Source: Halorubrum sp. Hd13
GTDB taxonomy: Archaea; Halobacteriota; Halobacteria; Halobacteriales; Haloferacaceae
NCBI RefSeq assembly: GCF_002252755.1
Contig: NZ_NHOY01000005.1
Coordinates: 1-64,000, forward strand
Direction: 5' to 3'
DNA: 64,000 bases
The position numbers and the translations under genes are program-made. Below are positions 35,872-43,261 of this stretch, piece by piece. Every line of letters begins with the position of its first letter. Positions within the stretch are counted from its first letter, which is position 1. The notes under the pieces were generated by a model. It was not told the DNA's origin. It made no database searches and saw nothing but the letters and a program-made list of their open reading frames with translations.

Positions 35872-36223
35872 CGGTCCCCCGCACGTCGTCGAGCGTTTCG
35901 AGGAGCGCCGCGGCCGTCTCGGTCAGGCCGTAGTACCGCCACGACCCCTCCTTGCGGCGCGTCACCAGCCCCGCGTCGCGGAGCCGCGAGAGCGCTTGGC
36001 TGACGGCGCTCTGACTGACGCCGACCCCGGCTTCGAGGTCGCAGACGCAGACGCCGCCGTCGGCGCTCGCGATCAGGCGGAGCAGCTCGTATCGCGTGTC
36101 GTTCCCCATCGCGGTCAGGACCCGGAGGTCCGTCGCCGTCGCCGCCGGGTCGACGCCGTCGAGCGACGCGCAGCAGCCGTCGGTCCCGTTTCCCGTCTCG
36201 TCGGCGGTCACGCTGTTCGTCAT
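35864..36223 (-). CDS. arsR: ArsR-family arsenic-responsive repressor
   Basis: A 119-residue winged-helix metalloregulator. The metal site CVCDL is in the recognition area, followed by SQSAVSQALSRLRDAGLV, the DNA-contact helix, and the wing RKEGSWRYYGL. Extra cysteines occur in GCCASLD near the N-terminus. ATG 36223 gives the longest product, but the TATA (TATAATATAT, minus strand) lies only 8-17 nt upstream; GTG 36211 would fit a leaderless transcript better. An inverted repeat at 36221-36258 covers this promoter. Confidence 0.9.
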   Translation of the reverse strand: MTNSVTADETGNGTDGCCASLDGVDPAATATDLRVLTAMGNDTRYELLRLIASADGGVCVCDLEAGVGVSQSAVSQALSRLRDAGLVTRRKEGSWRYYGLTETAAALLETLDDVRGTDE

Positions 36224-36258
36224 ATTAGCGATATATTATACAACCAAGCACTAATATG
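36221..36258. promoter_or_regulatory. Candidate ArsR operator and arsRM promoter
   Basis: CATATTAG (36221-36228) and CTAATATG (36251-36258) form a perfect 8-bp inverted repeat. Between them lies the TATA element TATAATATAT (minus strand, 36231-36240). A repressor bound here would block the promoter and so autoregulate arsR-arsM. Confidence 0.6.
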
Positions 36259-36344
36259 TTTCCCAGGCCGCGGTTCGCGGCCCGGGTCCCCGGATCACGC
36301 CGACCGGTCCCGCGGAACGGCGGGTGAGCGACGGGGCCCGCGCG

Positions 36345-37589
36345 TCACTCGCCGCCGACCTTCGTCGTCACCCGGAAGGTCTCCGGGGGGTTGAGGATGC
36401 CGGCGACGGTCCCCATCGAGTGAACGACGGTGATCAGGGGGGCCAGCGGGAGCGCCAGCGCCCACTGCCGGTGGTCGTCGCCGTAGTAGATGACGCCCAG
36501 GAGGAACCACCCGAGCGTACACAGCGCCAGCCCCATGGACGCGAGGAAGAACCATCCCCCGTACGCGATCGTCACGCTCAACAGCGACAGCGGGACCGCG
36601 ATGAGCGTCACGATCGGCGAGAGCGCCCAGGCGTAGTTTCGCACGCGGGTCAACAGCTCGTACCGGAACGGGAGCATCGCCGACGCCTGGACGTTACCGG
36701 CCGCCCAGCGGCGACGCTGCTGTGCGATCTCGTACAGCGACGGCGGGGCCTCGTTCCGGCACACCGCGTCCGACAGCGCGAACGTCACGTCGAGCTCCTG
36801 GAACGCCGCCCAGACGAACGCGGTGTCCTCGACGAGCGTCTCGCGGTCCCACGTCGTCCGCTCTTCGACGTCCGTGCGAACGGCGATCCCGCCGCCCCAC
36901 GCGAACAGCGGAATCGAGAGCCGCGCGAACGCGCGCTGCTCGAACTGGACGCCCATCCGGTAGATGTCGGCCAGATAGCTGAGGTTCGATCCCGTGCGAC
37001 GCGGCTTCTCGCGGAGCTGCACGATGTCCGCGTCCGGCAGCCCGTCGAGCGACTCGACGACGCTGTCCTCGTCGAGGTACAGCGCGAACTCCGTCTGGCA
37101 CTCCAGCGTCTGTCGCGCCCACTCCTGCGCGCGGCCCTTCCGGACCGCTCGGCAGGTGAACTCCTCGGGGACGACGTGGACCGTCGCTCCGGTGACGTCG
37201 ATGGGCGATTCCGCGATCACGTGGACGTCGTCGAGCCCGTCGGGCAGGGAGTCGACGGTCTCCTGCACGACGTCGGCGGCGTCGACGGTCATGATCCGAA
37301 CCTGGATCTCGTCGAGGCCGTACTCGTTCGGCGGCGTCTCGTACCCCGCCCCGACGACGGTCGTGAGGACGATCCAGACGAGCGCGGTCGCCCCGAACAG
37401 GAGCGTCACGCCCCACAGCGCGATCCCGAACAGCGACGCGACTCCGCCGTCGCCGATGGCGGTCGTCGCCGCCGCTCGGGCGGGGGCCGTGCCGGGCCCG
37501 GTAACGACGGTCGGTGCGAGCAGCGTCGCGACACCGCCGACGAGTAGCGTCAGCGTCACCGCGACCAGTGCGATCCGTTCGGTGTTCAT
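36345..37589 (-). CDS. Membrane glycosyltransferase, family 2-like
   Basis: A 414-residue membrane protein. Two N-terminal hydrophobic helices (IALVAVTLTLLVGGVATLLA, then ALWGVTLLFGATALVWIV) precede the catalytic domain. YLDEDS is the metal-binding region and QQRRRWAAGN is the QxxRW motif of processive family 2 enzymes. Four C-terminal membrane helices follow. The start MNTERIALV at 37589 was chosen because the upstream frame is poorly conserved. It probably builds a surface or lipid-linked glycan. Confidence 0.85.
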   Translation of the reverse strand: MNTERIALVAVTLTLLVGGVATLLAPTVVTGPGTAPARAAATTAIGDGGVASLFGIALWGVTLLFGATALVWIVLTTVVGAGYETPPNEYGLDEIQVRIMTVDAADVVQETVDSLPDGLDDVHVIAESPIDVTGATVHVVPEEFTCRAVRKGRAQEWARQTLECQTEFALYLDEDSVVESLDGLPDADIVQLREKPRRTGSNLSYLADIYRMGVQFEQRAFARLSIPLFAWGGGIAVRTDVEERTTWDRETLVEDTAFVWAAFQELDVTFALSDAVCRNEAPPSLYEIAQQRRRWAAGNVQASAMLPFRYELLTRVRNYAWALSPIVTLIAVPLSLLSVTIAYGGWFFLASMGLALCTLGWFLLGVIYYGDDHRQWALALPLAPLITVVHSMGTVAGILNPPETFRVTTKVGGE

Positions 37590-37949
37590 CGTACCTCTCC
37601 CTCTCTCGGCGACCCGTATGAACCGTCCAAACGCTGCACCGGGATTCGCCCGTTTTTCGACCGGATTTTCGGCCTTAATTCCGAACAATCCGGATTAATC
37701 GCACGACAGCGCCACTATGACGAGTTGTGACACGTGACAGTATAGCAAACAGCAGGATCGCCGCCGAGTCGACCGCGGCGCCCACGCGATCGCCTCGCGC
37801 GCACCGACGGCCCGCCGCTCCGATGCGCGTCGAGTCCCACTCGCACATCGGGCGTGTCGCGGTCTCGGACCGCCGCCACGCCGGGCTATCGCACACACTG
37901 CGCCCGCCGCCGCACGTAGTTTTTTGAAATCCGACTCCTCACATTGGTT
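37590..37949. other. Intergenic, 360 bp, holds the trpB promoter
   Basis: The space separates the divergent glycosyltransferase and trpB genes. TAGTTTTTTGAAAT at 37918-37931 is the likely TATA region for trpB (19-32 nt before its ATG). No gene is supported. Confidence 0.5.
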
Positions 37950-39113
37950 ATGGCCACACCTGGCGAGTTTGGTGAGTTCGGTGGTCGTCACGTTCCCGAA
38001 CCGCTCGAAGAACCGCTGGCCGAGTTAGCGGCCGCGTACGAGGACGCGATCGGTGACGAGGAGTTCATGGCCGAGCTCCGGCATCTCCTCGAACACTTCG
38101 CCGGTCGTCCGACGCCGGTGTTTCACGCGGAAACGCTGAGCGAGCGATACGGCGCCGACATCTACCTCAAACACGAGGACCTCCTCCACGGCGGGGCCCA
38201 CAAGCTCAACAACACGCTCGGACAGGCCCTGTTGGCGAAGCGCGCCGGTAAAGAGCGGCTGATCGCCGAGACGGGGGCCGGCCAACACGGCACCGCGACC
38301 GCGATGGTCGGCGCCCTCCTCGACCTGGACACGACGGTGTACATGGGCCGCCACGACATGCGGCGACAGGAGATGAACGTCTTCCGGATGCGGCTGATGG
38401 GCGCCGACGTGGAGCCGGTCGAGCGCGGCAACGAGGGGCTCGCGGAGGCCGTCGACGCCGCCTTAGAGGACTTCGCCGCCAACGTCGACTCGACCCACTA
38501 CCTCGTCGGGAGCGTCGTCGGTCCCGACCCGTTCCCGCGGATGGTGCGCGAGTTCCAGTCCGTCATCGGCACCGAGGCGCGCGAACAGATCCGAGAGCTG
38601 CACGGGTCGCTCCCCGACGCGTGCGTCGCGTGCGTCGGCGGCGGGTCGAACTCCATCGGGCTCTGGCACGCGTTCAAAGACGACGACGTCAAGTTCTACG
38701 GCGCCGAGCCGGGCGGGATCGACGACGAGAACCACTCGGCGCCCCTCTCGAAGACTGAACAAGACGAGCCGCGGATCTTCCAGGGGATGAAGACGAAGAC
38801 GATCGGCGACGACACCCAGAACCACTCCGTGTCGGCCGGTCTCGACTACCCGGCCATCGGGCCGGAACACGCCGCGCTGCAGGAGATGGGCCGCGCCGAG
38901 TACCACGCCGTCTCCGACGACGAGGCGCTGGCCGCGTTCCGCGAGCTGAGCGAGGCCGAGGGGATCATCCCGGCCCTGGAGCCGGCGCACGCCCTCGCGC
39001 TGGCCGCCAAGCTCGCCGAGGACGACCGCCACGACACGCTGCTGGTCAACCTCTGCGGCCGCGGCGACAAGGACATGCAGACGGCCGCCGAGCACTTCGA
39101 CCTCGCGGACTGA
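37950..39113 (+). CDS. trpB: Tryptophan synthase beta subunit, not next to trpA
   Basis: A 387-residue PLP enzyme that condenses indole and serine. The Schiff-base Lys is in HGGAHKLNNTLGQALLA, ETGAGQHGTATAM is the COMM-loop region, and the phosphate cup is VGGGSNSIG. The match to bacterial TrpB1 is strong throughout. No trpA, trpC or trpD gene lies nearby, although haloarchaea usually cluster trpCBA. It may be a second beta subunit or the tryptophan pathway is dispersed. Confidence 0.9.
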   Translation: MATPGEFGEFGGRHVPEPLEEPLAELAAAYEDAIGDEEFMAELRHLLEHFAGRPTPVFHAETLSERYGADIYLKHEDLLHGGAHKLNNTLGQALLAKRAGKERLIAETGAGQHGTATAMVGALLDLDTTVYMGRHDMRRQEMNVFRMRLMGADVEPVERGNEGLAEAVDAALEDFAANVDSTHYLVGSVVGPDPFPRMVREFQSVIGTEAREQIRELHGSLPDACVACVGGGSNSIGLWHAFKDDDVKFYGAEPGGIDDENHSAPLSKTEQDEPRIFQGMKTKTIGDDTQNHSVSAGLDYPAIGPEHAALQEMGRAEYHAVSDDEALAAFRELSEAEGIIPALEPAHALALAAKLAEDDRHDTLLVNLCGRGDKDMQTAAEHFDLAD

Positions 39114-39147
39114 GTCGGGGCGACGCGACGGGAGCGCGCGTCGGCGC

Positions 39148-39765
39148 TCACAGCTCTTTTTCGAAGTGAACGAGCTCGTACGCGCCGGCGACGGAGCGGG
39201 CCGCCTCTTCGTAGCCGTGCGCGCGGTAGAACTCGAGGGCCGCCGCCTGCCGAGTCGACGTCGTGGCGAGCAGGGTCTCGAAGTCGGCGGCGGCCGCGCG
39301 GCGTTCGAGCTCGTCGAGGAGCGCCCGACCGTACCCGCGTCGCTGGTACGGGGGAGCGACGCGCATCCGATGGAGCTCGGCCGCGCCGGGTCGGTCTCGC
39401 TCCTCGCCGTGGCCGGCGCGGTTCGGGAGGTAACCGCCCATCGCCGCGAGCGTGCCGTCGCGGGTGGCGAGACCGGTCTCGGACGCCTCGGCGGCGTCGG
39501 CCGCGGCGTCGGTTGAGCTGTCCGCGGGACCCGTCAGGCCGTTCGTGAGGGCGGCCGGGCCGTCCGAGGGATCGGTCGCGTCGACGACGCCGACGACGAA
39601 CTCGCCCCCGGCGTCGAGGTACGACGCCTCGACCGCGCTCAGGTCGTCCGTGCCGGGAACGTCGGTCGGGTCGACGCCGGCGTCCCTGAGCGCCCACTCG
39701 TGGAGGGCCCACACGGCCGCTTCGTCCCGCGGATCGTACGTCCGGAGCCGCAATACAGCCGTCAC
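39148..39765 (-). CDS. GNAT-family N-acetyltransferase
   Basis: A 205-residue acetyltransferase starting with GTG (VTAVLRLRTYDPRD). The acetyl-CoA loop is MRVAPPYQRRGYGRALL, the family R/QxxGxG/A motif. An Ala/Asp/Thr-rich insert of about 35 residues (around 72-105) separates strands near the middle. It converges on trpB. The substrate is unknown. Confidence 0.82.
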   Translation of the reverse strand: MTAVLRLRTYDPRDEAAVWALHEWALRDAGVDPTDVPGTDDLSAVEASYLDAGGEFVVGVVDATDPSDGPAALTNGLTGPADSSTDAAADAAEASETGLATRDGTLAAMGGYLPNRAGHGEERDRPGAAELHRMRVAPPYQRRGYGRALLDELERRAAAADFETLLATTSTRQAAALEFYRAHGYEEAARSVAGAYELVHFEKEL

Positions 39766-39934
39766 TACGTGCGACGGTACTCGCGCGTCGGCTTGAACAT
39801 ACGGGTCTCCGTCGAACTCCCCGACCGACGACTGACACCGAGCCAATCCCGACCGGTGCAGGGGGCTCGCGGACGGGTCCCGACCGCAGGCGCTCGATGC
39901 AACAGACTTTCCGTCTGGCACCTCTCGTGTTCGT

Positions 39935-40405
39935 ATGACGATAGAGACCGGCGATTCTGTGACGCTCGAGTACACTGGGCGGCTCGACGACGAGACCGTG
40001 TTCGACACCTCTCGGCAGTCCGTCGCCGAGGAGACGGGCCTCGCCGAGGCCCAGCCCGATCGAGAGTACGCGCCGCTCACGGTCGAAATCGGCGACGAAC
40101 AGGTCATCGAGGGGATGGAGGAGGGACTCATCGGCCTCGAGGCCGGGGAGACGGACACCCTGACCATCCCGCCGGAGAAGGCCTACGGCGAGCCAACCGA
40201 CGAGAATATTCAGACGTTCGACACCGACGAGCTCCGCGAGATGCTCGGAGGCCAGACGCCCGAGGAGGGCTCGTATCTCGAGGCTCAGAACGGCCGTCAG
40301 GGCGAGGTCGTCCACGTCGACGATGAGGTCGTCCGAGTGGACTTCAACCCGCGCCTCGCCGGGGAAACGCTGACGTTCGACGTCGAAATCGTCGACGTCA
40401 ACTGA
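39935..40405 (+). CDS. FKBP-type (SlyD-like) peptidyl-prolyl isomerase
   Basis: A 156-residue folding helper. The FKBP core begins GDSVTLEYTGRLDDETVFDTS and resumes after an inserted flap domain (about 75-130), the SlyD layout. VIEGMEEGLIGLEAGE is the conserved loop. It lacks a signal and should be cytoplasmic. The gene is monocistronic. Confidence 0.9.
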   Translation: MTIETGDSVTLEYTGRLDDETVFDTSRQSVAEETGLAEAQPDREYAPLTVEIGDEQVIEGMEEGLIGLEAGETDTLTIPPEKAYGEPTDENIQTFDTDELREMLGGQTPEEGSYLEAQNGRQGEVVHVDDEVVRVDFNPRLAGETLTFDVEIVDVN

Positions 40406-40724
40406 TCCCGAACGGAGGCGTCTCCGGCGGTCGACGGGAGCGGCGGCGAACGGGGGACGGTGGCCCGGTCGGACTTCTCGGGCTTCGGCGGAACCGGCCC
40501 GAGACGCGGGCGCCGCGTAATCAGCCGTTTAATCCGTTTCGTACTCGGAGGGCCGGCCGCCCGAGAAGAGACGCGCGGCTCTCGCGAGGTCTCGCTTCGG
40601 GCGGCGTCGCGCCCGGTTTTGACGGACGCGGGTCGCTCGGGACGGCCTTCCGACCTGACAACGAAGCATAGAATGCGGTTATCCCCGACAGCGACGTAGC
40701 TCTCTCCGGAGTACTGATACCCAA
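40406..40724. other. Intergenic, 319 bp
   Basis: No gene is supported. An 79-codon plus-strand frame (40460-40699) is Arg/Ser-rich with no promoter or homology. Confidence 0.5.
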
Positions 40725-40874
40725 ATGATAGACACCCGTCCGGTCCTCTGCAGGCGGTGCGGCGGTCCGACCGACGTCACCGACGTGGTCGTGAGACATT
40801 CCCCGTCCGATCCGCTGGTCGTCTCCGAGTGCGCCGGCTGCGGCGCGATAGTCGGCGTCGGCGCCCATCGGTAG
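40725..40874 (+). CDS. 49-residue zinc-ribbon protein
   Basis: A very small protein, MIDTRPVLCRRCGGPTDV at the start and ECAGCGAIVGVGAHR at the end. The CxxC pairs (Cys9/Cys12 and Cys36/Cys39) form a classic four-cysteine zinc ribbon. It is too short to be found by usual length limits, but codon use is haloarchaeal and the cysteine pairs are exact. Such micro-zinc-fingers are common in haloarchaea and often affect stress or biofilm traits; its own role is unknown. Confidence 0.7.
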   Translation: MIDTRPVLCRRCGGPTDVTDVVVRHSPSDPLVVSECAGCGAIVGVGAHR

Positions 40875-40974
40875 CCCTCAGGAGTCTCGGTGTCGTCGGA
40901 CGCGCCGCTCGTCTCGGCGGGGCGGCGCAGCCGGACCGGTCGCCTCCGCGCCGAGACGAGCGGCGGCCCGGGGG

Positions 40975-41259
40975 TCAGAACGAGGTCTCGTCCGACTCGA
41001 CGGCGGCGCGCCCGCGGTCGTCGTACCCCTTTCGACCGACGGCGTCCTCCGGGAGCAGCGAGGTGACGAACTCCTCCAGCTCGGCCTCGGACCGGAAGGC
41101 GTCCGGCTCGTCGTCGACCACGTCGAGGATCTCCGGAAGCGGCATCGTCTCGCCGTTCGCGAACTCGACGACGCCGTCGTCGCACTCCTCGACGACGGTG
41201 TCGTACGTGACGGGGTACTGGCAGTCGCAGACGTCGGTCATCGCCGCTTCCACGTCCAT
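40975..41259 (-). CDS. DUF5789-family protein
   Basis: A 94-residue acidic protein. YPVTYDTVVEECDDGVVEF and the C-terminal AVGRKGYDDRG match the haloarchaeal DUF5789 family. The ATG at 41259 gives MDVEAAMTD; the Met seven codons on is an alternative start. AT-rich TTTATTTTTC upstream (41261-41270) may be part of its promoter. Function unknown. Confidence 0.8.
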   Translation of the reverse strand: MDVEAAMTDVCDCQYPVTYDTVVEECDDGVVEFANGETMPLPEILDVVDDEPDAFRSEAELEEFVTSLLPEDAVGRKGYDDRGRAAVESDETSF

Positions 41260-41317
41260 GTTTATTTTTCGTGATGAATACTGAAAAGGCTGGTGCCGGC
41301 GGCGCTCGCCGGCGATC

Positions 41318-41442
41318 GCGGTCGGTGGTCGTGTACCGTGTGCCGTTCGGTGGTCGCGGAATGGATCCCGTTCGGTGGTCGCGGAACGGATGCCGTTCGA
41401 TGGTCGCGGAACGGATGCCGTTCGGTGGTCGCGGAACGCGTA
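41318..41442. repeat. Five tandem 25-bp units
   Basis: Five head-to-tail copies of a 25-bp unit, of which four (41343-41442) are nearly identical (TTCGGTGGTCGCGGAAC core) and the first is degenerate. The period is not a multiple of three, so it does not encode a protein repeat. It fills the space between divergent genes for the DUF5789 protein and the threonine-synthase-like enzyme, where it could bind a protein or slip in length. Confidence 0.8.
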
Positions 41443-41530
41443 CCGGGCGGCGGTCTGGCGGGAGCGGCGAGATGGGTGAGGGCCTCCGCGGGTCGGAGAG
41501 TATACGTTGCCGCGCGCCGCAGAACGCTCC

Positions 41531-42739
41531 ATGTCTCCCGCACTGCGGTGTTACCGATGTGGAGATCGCTACCGGGACCCGCTCCGCGTCCGTTGCGACT
41601 GCGGAGAGCCGCTCTGGTTCGAGCCCGACGCGGCGGCGTTCGGCTGGGAGGACTGCCGGGCGTACGACGGCGCGTGGCGGTACGAGCCGCTCTTGCCGAT
41701 CGACCGGCCCGAGGGAGTCGCTCGCGCCGCGGGCGGCACCCCGCTGGTCAGGAGCGAGGGCCTCGACGACGCCGCGGGCTGTCGCGTGTACGTCAAAGAC
41801 GAGGGCGAACACCCGACCGGCGCGTACAAGGACCGGGGCAGCGCCGCGGCCGTCCCGCACGCGGTCGCCGCGGCGGACGGCGCCGTCGGAACCGTCTCGT
41901 ACGGCAACATGGCGATGAGCACCGCCGCCCACGCCGCGAGCCTCGACAGGGAGTGCGTCGTCCTCGTTCCCGACGACATCTCCCCGGTCCGACTCGAGCT
42001 CATCGGCCAGTACGAGCCGACGATCGTGCGCGTCGACGGCGACTACGGGGCCCTCTACGGCGACGCGCTCGACCTCTCCGACGAACTCCCGGTCCGGTTC
42101 CTCGTCAGCGACGCCCCGGCTCGGATAAGCGGATACGCGACCGCGATGTTCGAGATCTGCGAGGCGTTCGCCCCCGACGCGCCCGACGCGGTCGTCCTGC
42201 CGACGAGCTCCGGCGGGTTCGCCTCGGGGCTCTGGCGCGGGATCCGCGACCTCGAGGCCGCCGGACTCCTCGACGACCCCCCGCGGCTGTGCCTCGTCCA
42301 GACCGCCGCATCAGACCCGATAACGCGGGCGTTCGAGTCGGGCGCGACCGACCCGACGCCCATCGCGCCCGACGAGACCGGCGAGACGATCGCTCACTCG
42401 ATCGGGAACCCGGACCCGCCGAGCGGCGGTCGCGCGCTCGCCGCGGTCCGCGACACCGCCGGCGCCGTCGTCTCCGTCGACGACGACGAGATACGAGCCG
42501 CGCAGCGGCGGTTCGCGGTCGACGGCGGGTTCTGCGTCGAGCCGGCGTCGGCGGCGTCGCTCGCGGGCGCGACCCGGCTGTCGGAGCGCGGCGAGATCGA
42601 CGACGACGACGCCGTCGTCCTCGTTCCGACCGGGACGGGGTTCAAAGAGCTCGGGACCGGCGACGCGTCGGTGGCGACCGAGCGGACGAACCGGTCGGCC
42701 CTCCCGGAACTGCTCGCCTCGCTGCTCTGCGCCTCTTGA
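41531..42739 (+). CDS. thrC: Threonine synthase-like PLP enzyme
   Basis: A 402-residue enzyme. An N-terminal zinc-ribbon-like segment (CYRCGDRYRDPLRVRCDCG) precedes a fold-type II PLP domain. The Schiff-base Lys is in PTGAYKDRGSAAA, and the phosphate loop is PTSSGGFASGL. Threonine synthase makes threonine from O-phosphohomoserine; haloarchaeal relatives often carry more than one paralogue, so substrate is not certain. The start at 41531 begins MSPALRCYRC. The last 134 bp are duplicated at 55348-55481. Confidence 0.85.
   Translation: MSPALRCYRCGDRYRDPLRVRCDCGEPLWFEPDAAAFGWEDCRAYDGAWRYEPLLPIDRPEGVARAAGGTPLVRSEGLDDAAGCRVYVKDEGEHPTGAYKDRGSAAAVPHAVAAADGAVGTVSYGNMAMSTAAHAASLDRECVVLVPDDISPVRLELIGQYEPTIVRVDGDYGALYGDALDLSDELPVRFLVSDAPARISGYATAMFEICEAFAPDAPDAVVLPTSSGGFASGLWRGIRDLEAAGLLDDPPRLCLVQTAASDPITRAFESGATDPTPIAPDETGETIAHSIGNPDPPSGGRALAAVRDTAGAVVSVDDDEIRAAQRRFAVDGGFCVEPASAASLAGATRLSERGEIDDDDAVVLVPTGTGFKELGTGDASVATERTNRSALPELLASLLCAS
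42606..42739 (+). repeat. 134-bp direct repeat, copy 1 (3' end of the threonine-synthase-like gene)
   Basis: The first 105 bp (42606-42710) are identical to 55348-55452. The last 29 bp differ at five positions, giving protein ends ELLASLLCAS here and ERLASLLGAR in copy 2. Both copies stop at the same relative base. The arrangement is that expected at the left border of an element integrated into the 3' end of a gene. Confidence 0.9.
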
Positions 42740-43261
42740 CGGTGTCCGCGACGACCGCCGTGTGACGTCCGTCGACGGGCGGGCCGCACCTTCTCAACTC
42801 GACGCGTGACGTCGTCGGAGCGTTCGGGGGCGCTCGGACTGACCGGGCGGTTCACCGAGCGAACGTCCGCCTCGATATCGGACACGGCGGACGGCCCGCA
42901 ATCTATCGAATGCAACCGTTCGAACCGGGACGTTCCGGTTCGCCCACCGTTCTGATAAGGGATGAGAAACGAACTCTCAGGCCTCTAGACGGCGGTGTTA
43001 CTGTGAAACTACCATGATTTCAGCACCGTCCTGAACGCGTGTTATTCTGCCTTTTATTAATAAACACATTGTATAAAATATCCTATAGTGGTCCGAAATC
43101 GGAACTGCACACGACCCGATCAGTAGAAAAAGTGTAACCTCTCTAATCACTTCTTGAATATTATTGTTGGACCCATAACAATAATAGATTGCGTTGTCAA
43201 TATGTCCGATGCTCCTCAGACGGAACCGGCCTGTCACCGTGTGCGCGGCGGCTTGTGACGC
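42740..43261. other. Intergenic, 522 bp, AT-rich left side of the island
   Basis: No gene is supported. The stretch from about 43,000 to 43,200 is unusually AT-rich and has an inverted repeat (43159-43186) before the first large exported-protein gene. A minus-strand frame of 79 codons (42998-43237) has atypical composition and is not called. Confidence 0.55.
43159..43186. promoter_or_regulatory. 10-bp perfect inverted repeat upstream of the island genes
   Basis: TATTATTGTT and AACAATAATA surround GGACCCAT, 76-103 nt before the GTG at 43262. It could be an operator or an RNA hairpin. No other copy is seen in the window. Confidence 0.45.

Noticed and set aside
40460-40699. 79-codon plus-strand frame before the zinc-ribbon gene
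   Set aside because: Arg/Ser/Thr-rich composition with no recognisable motif or promoter.
41318-41442. CRISPR array
   Set aside because: The 25-bp units are directly joined without spacers and there are no cas genes.
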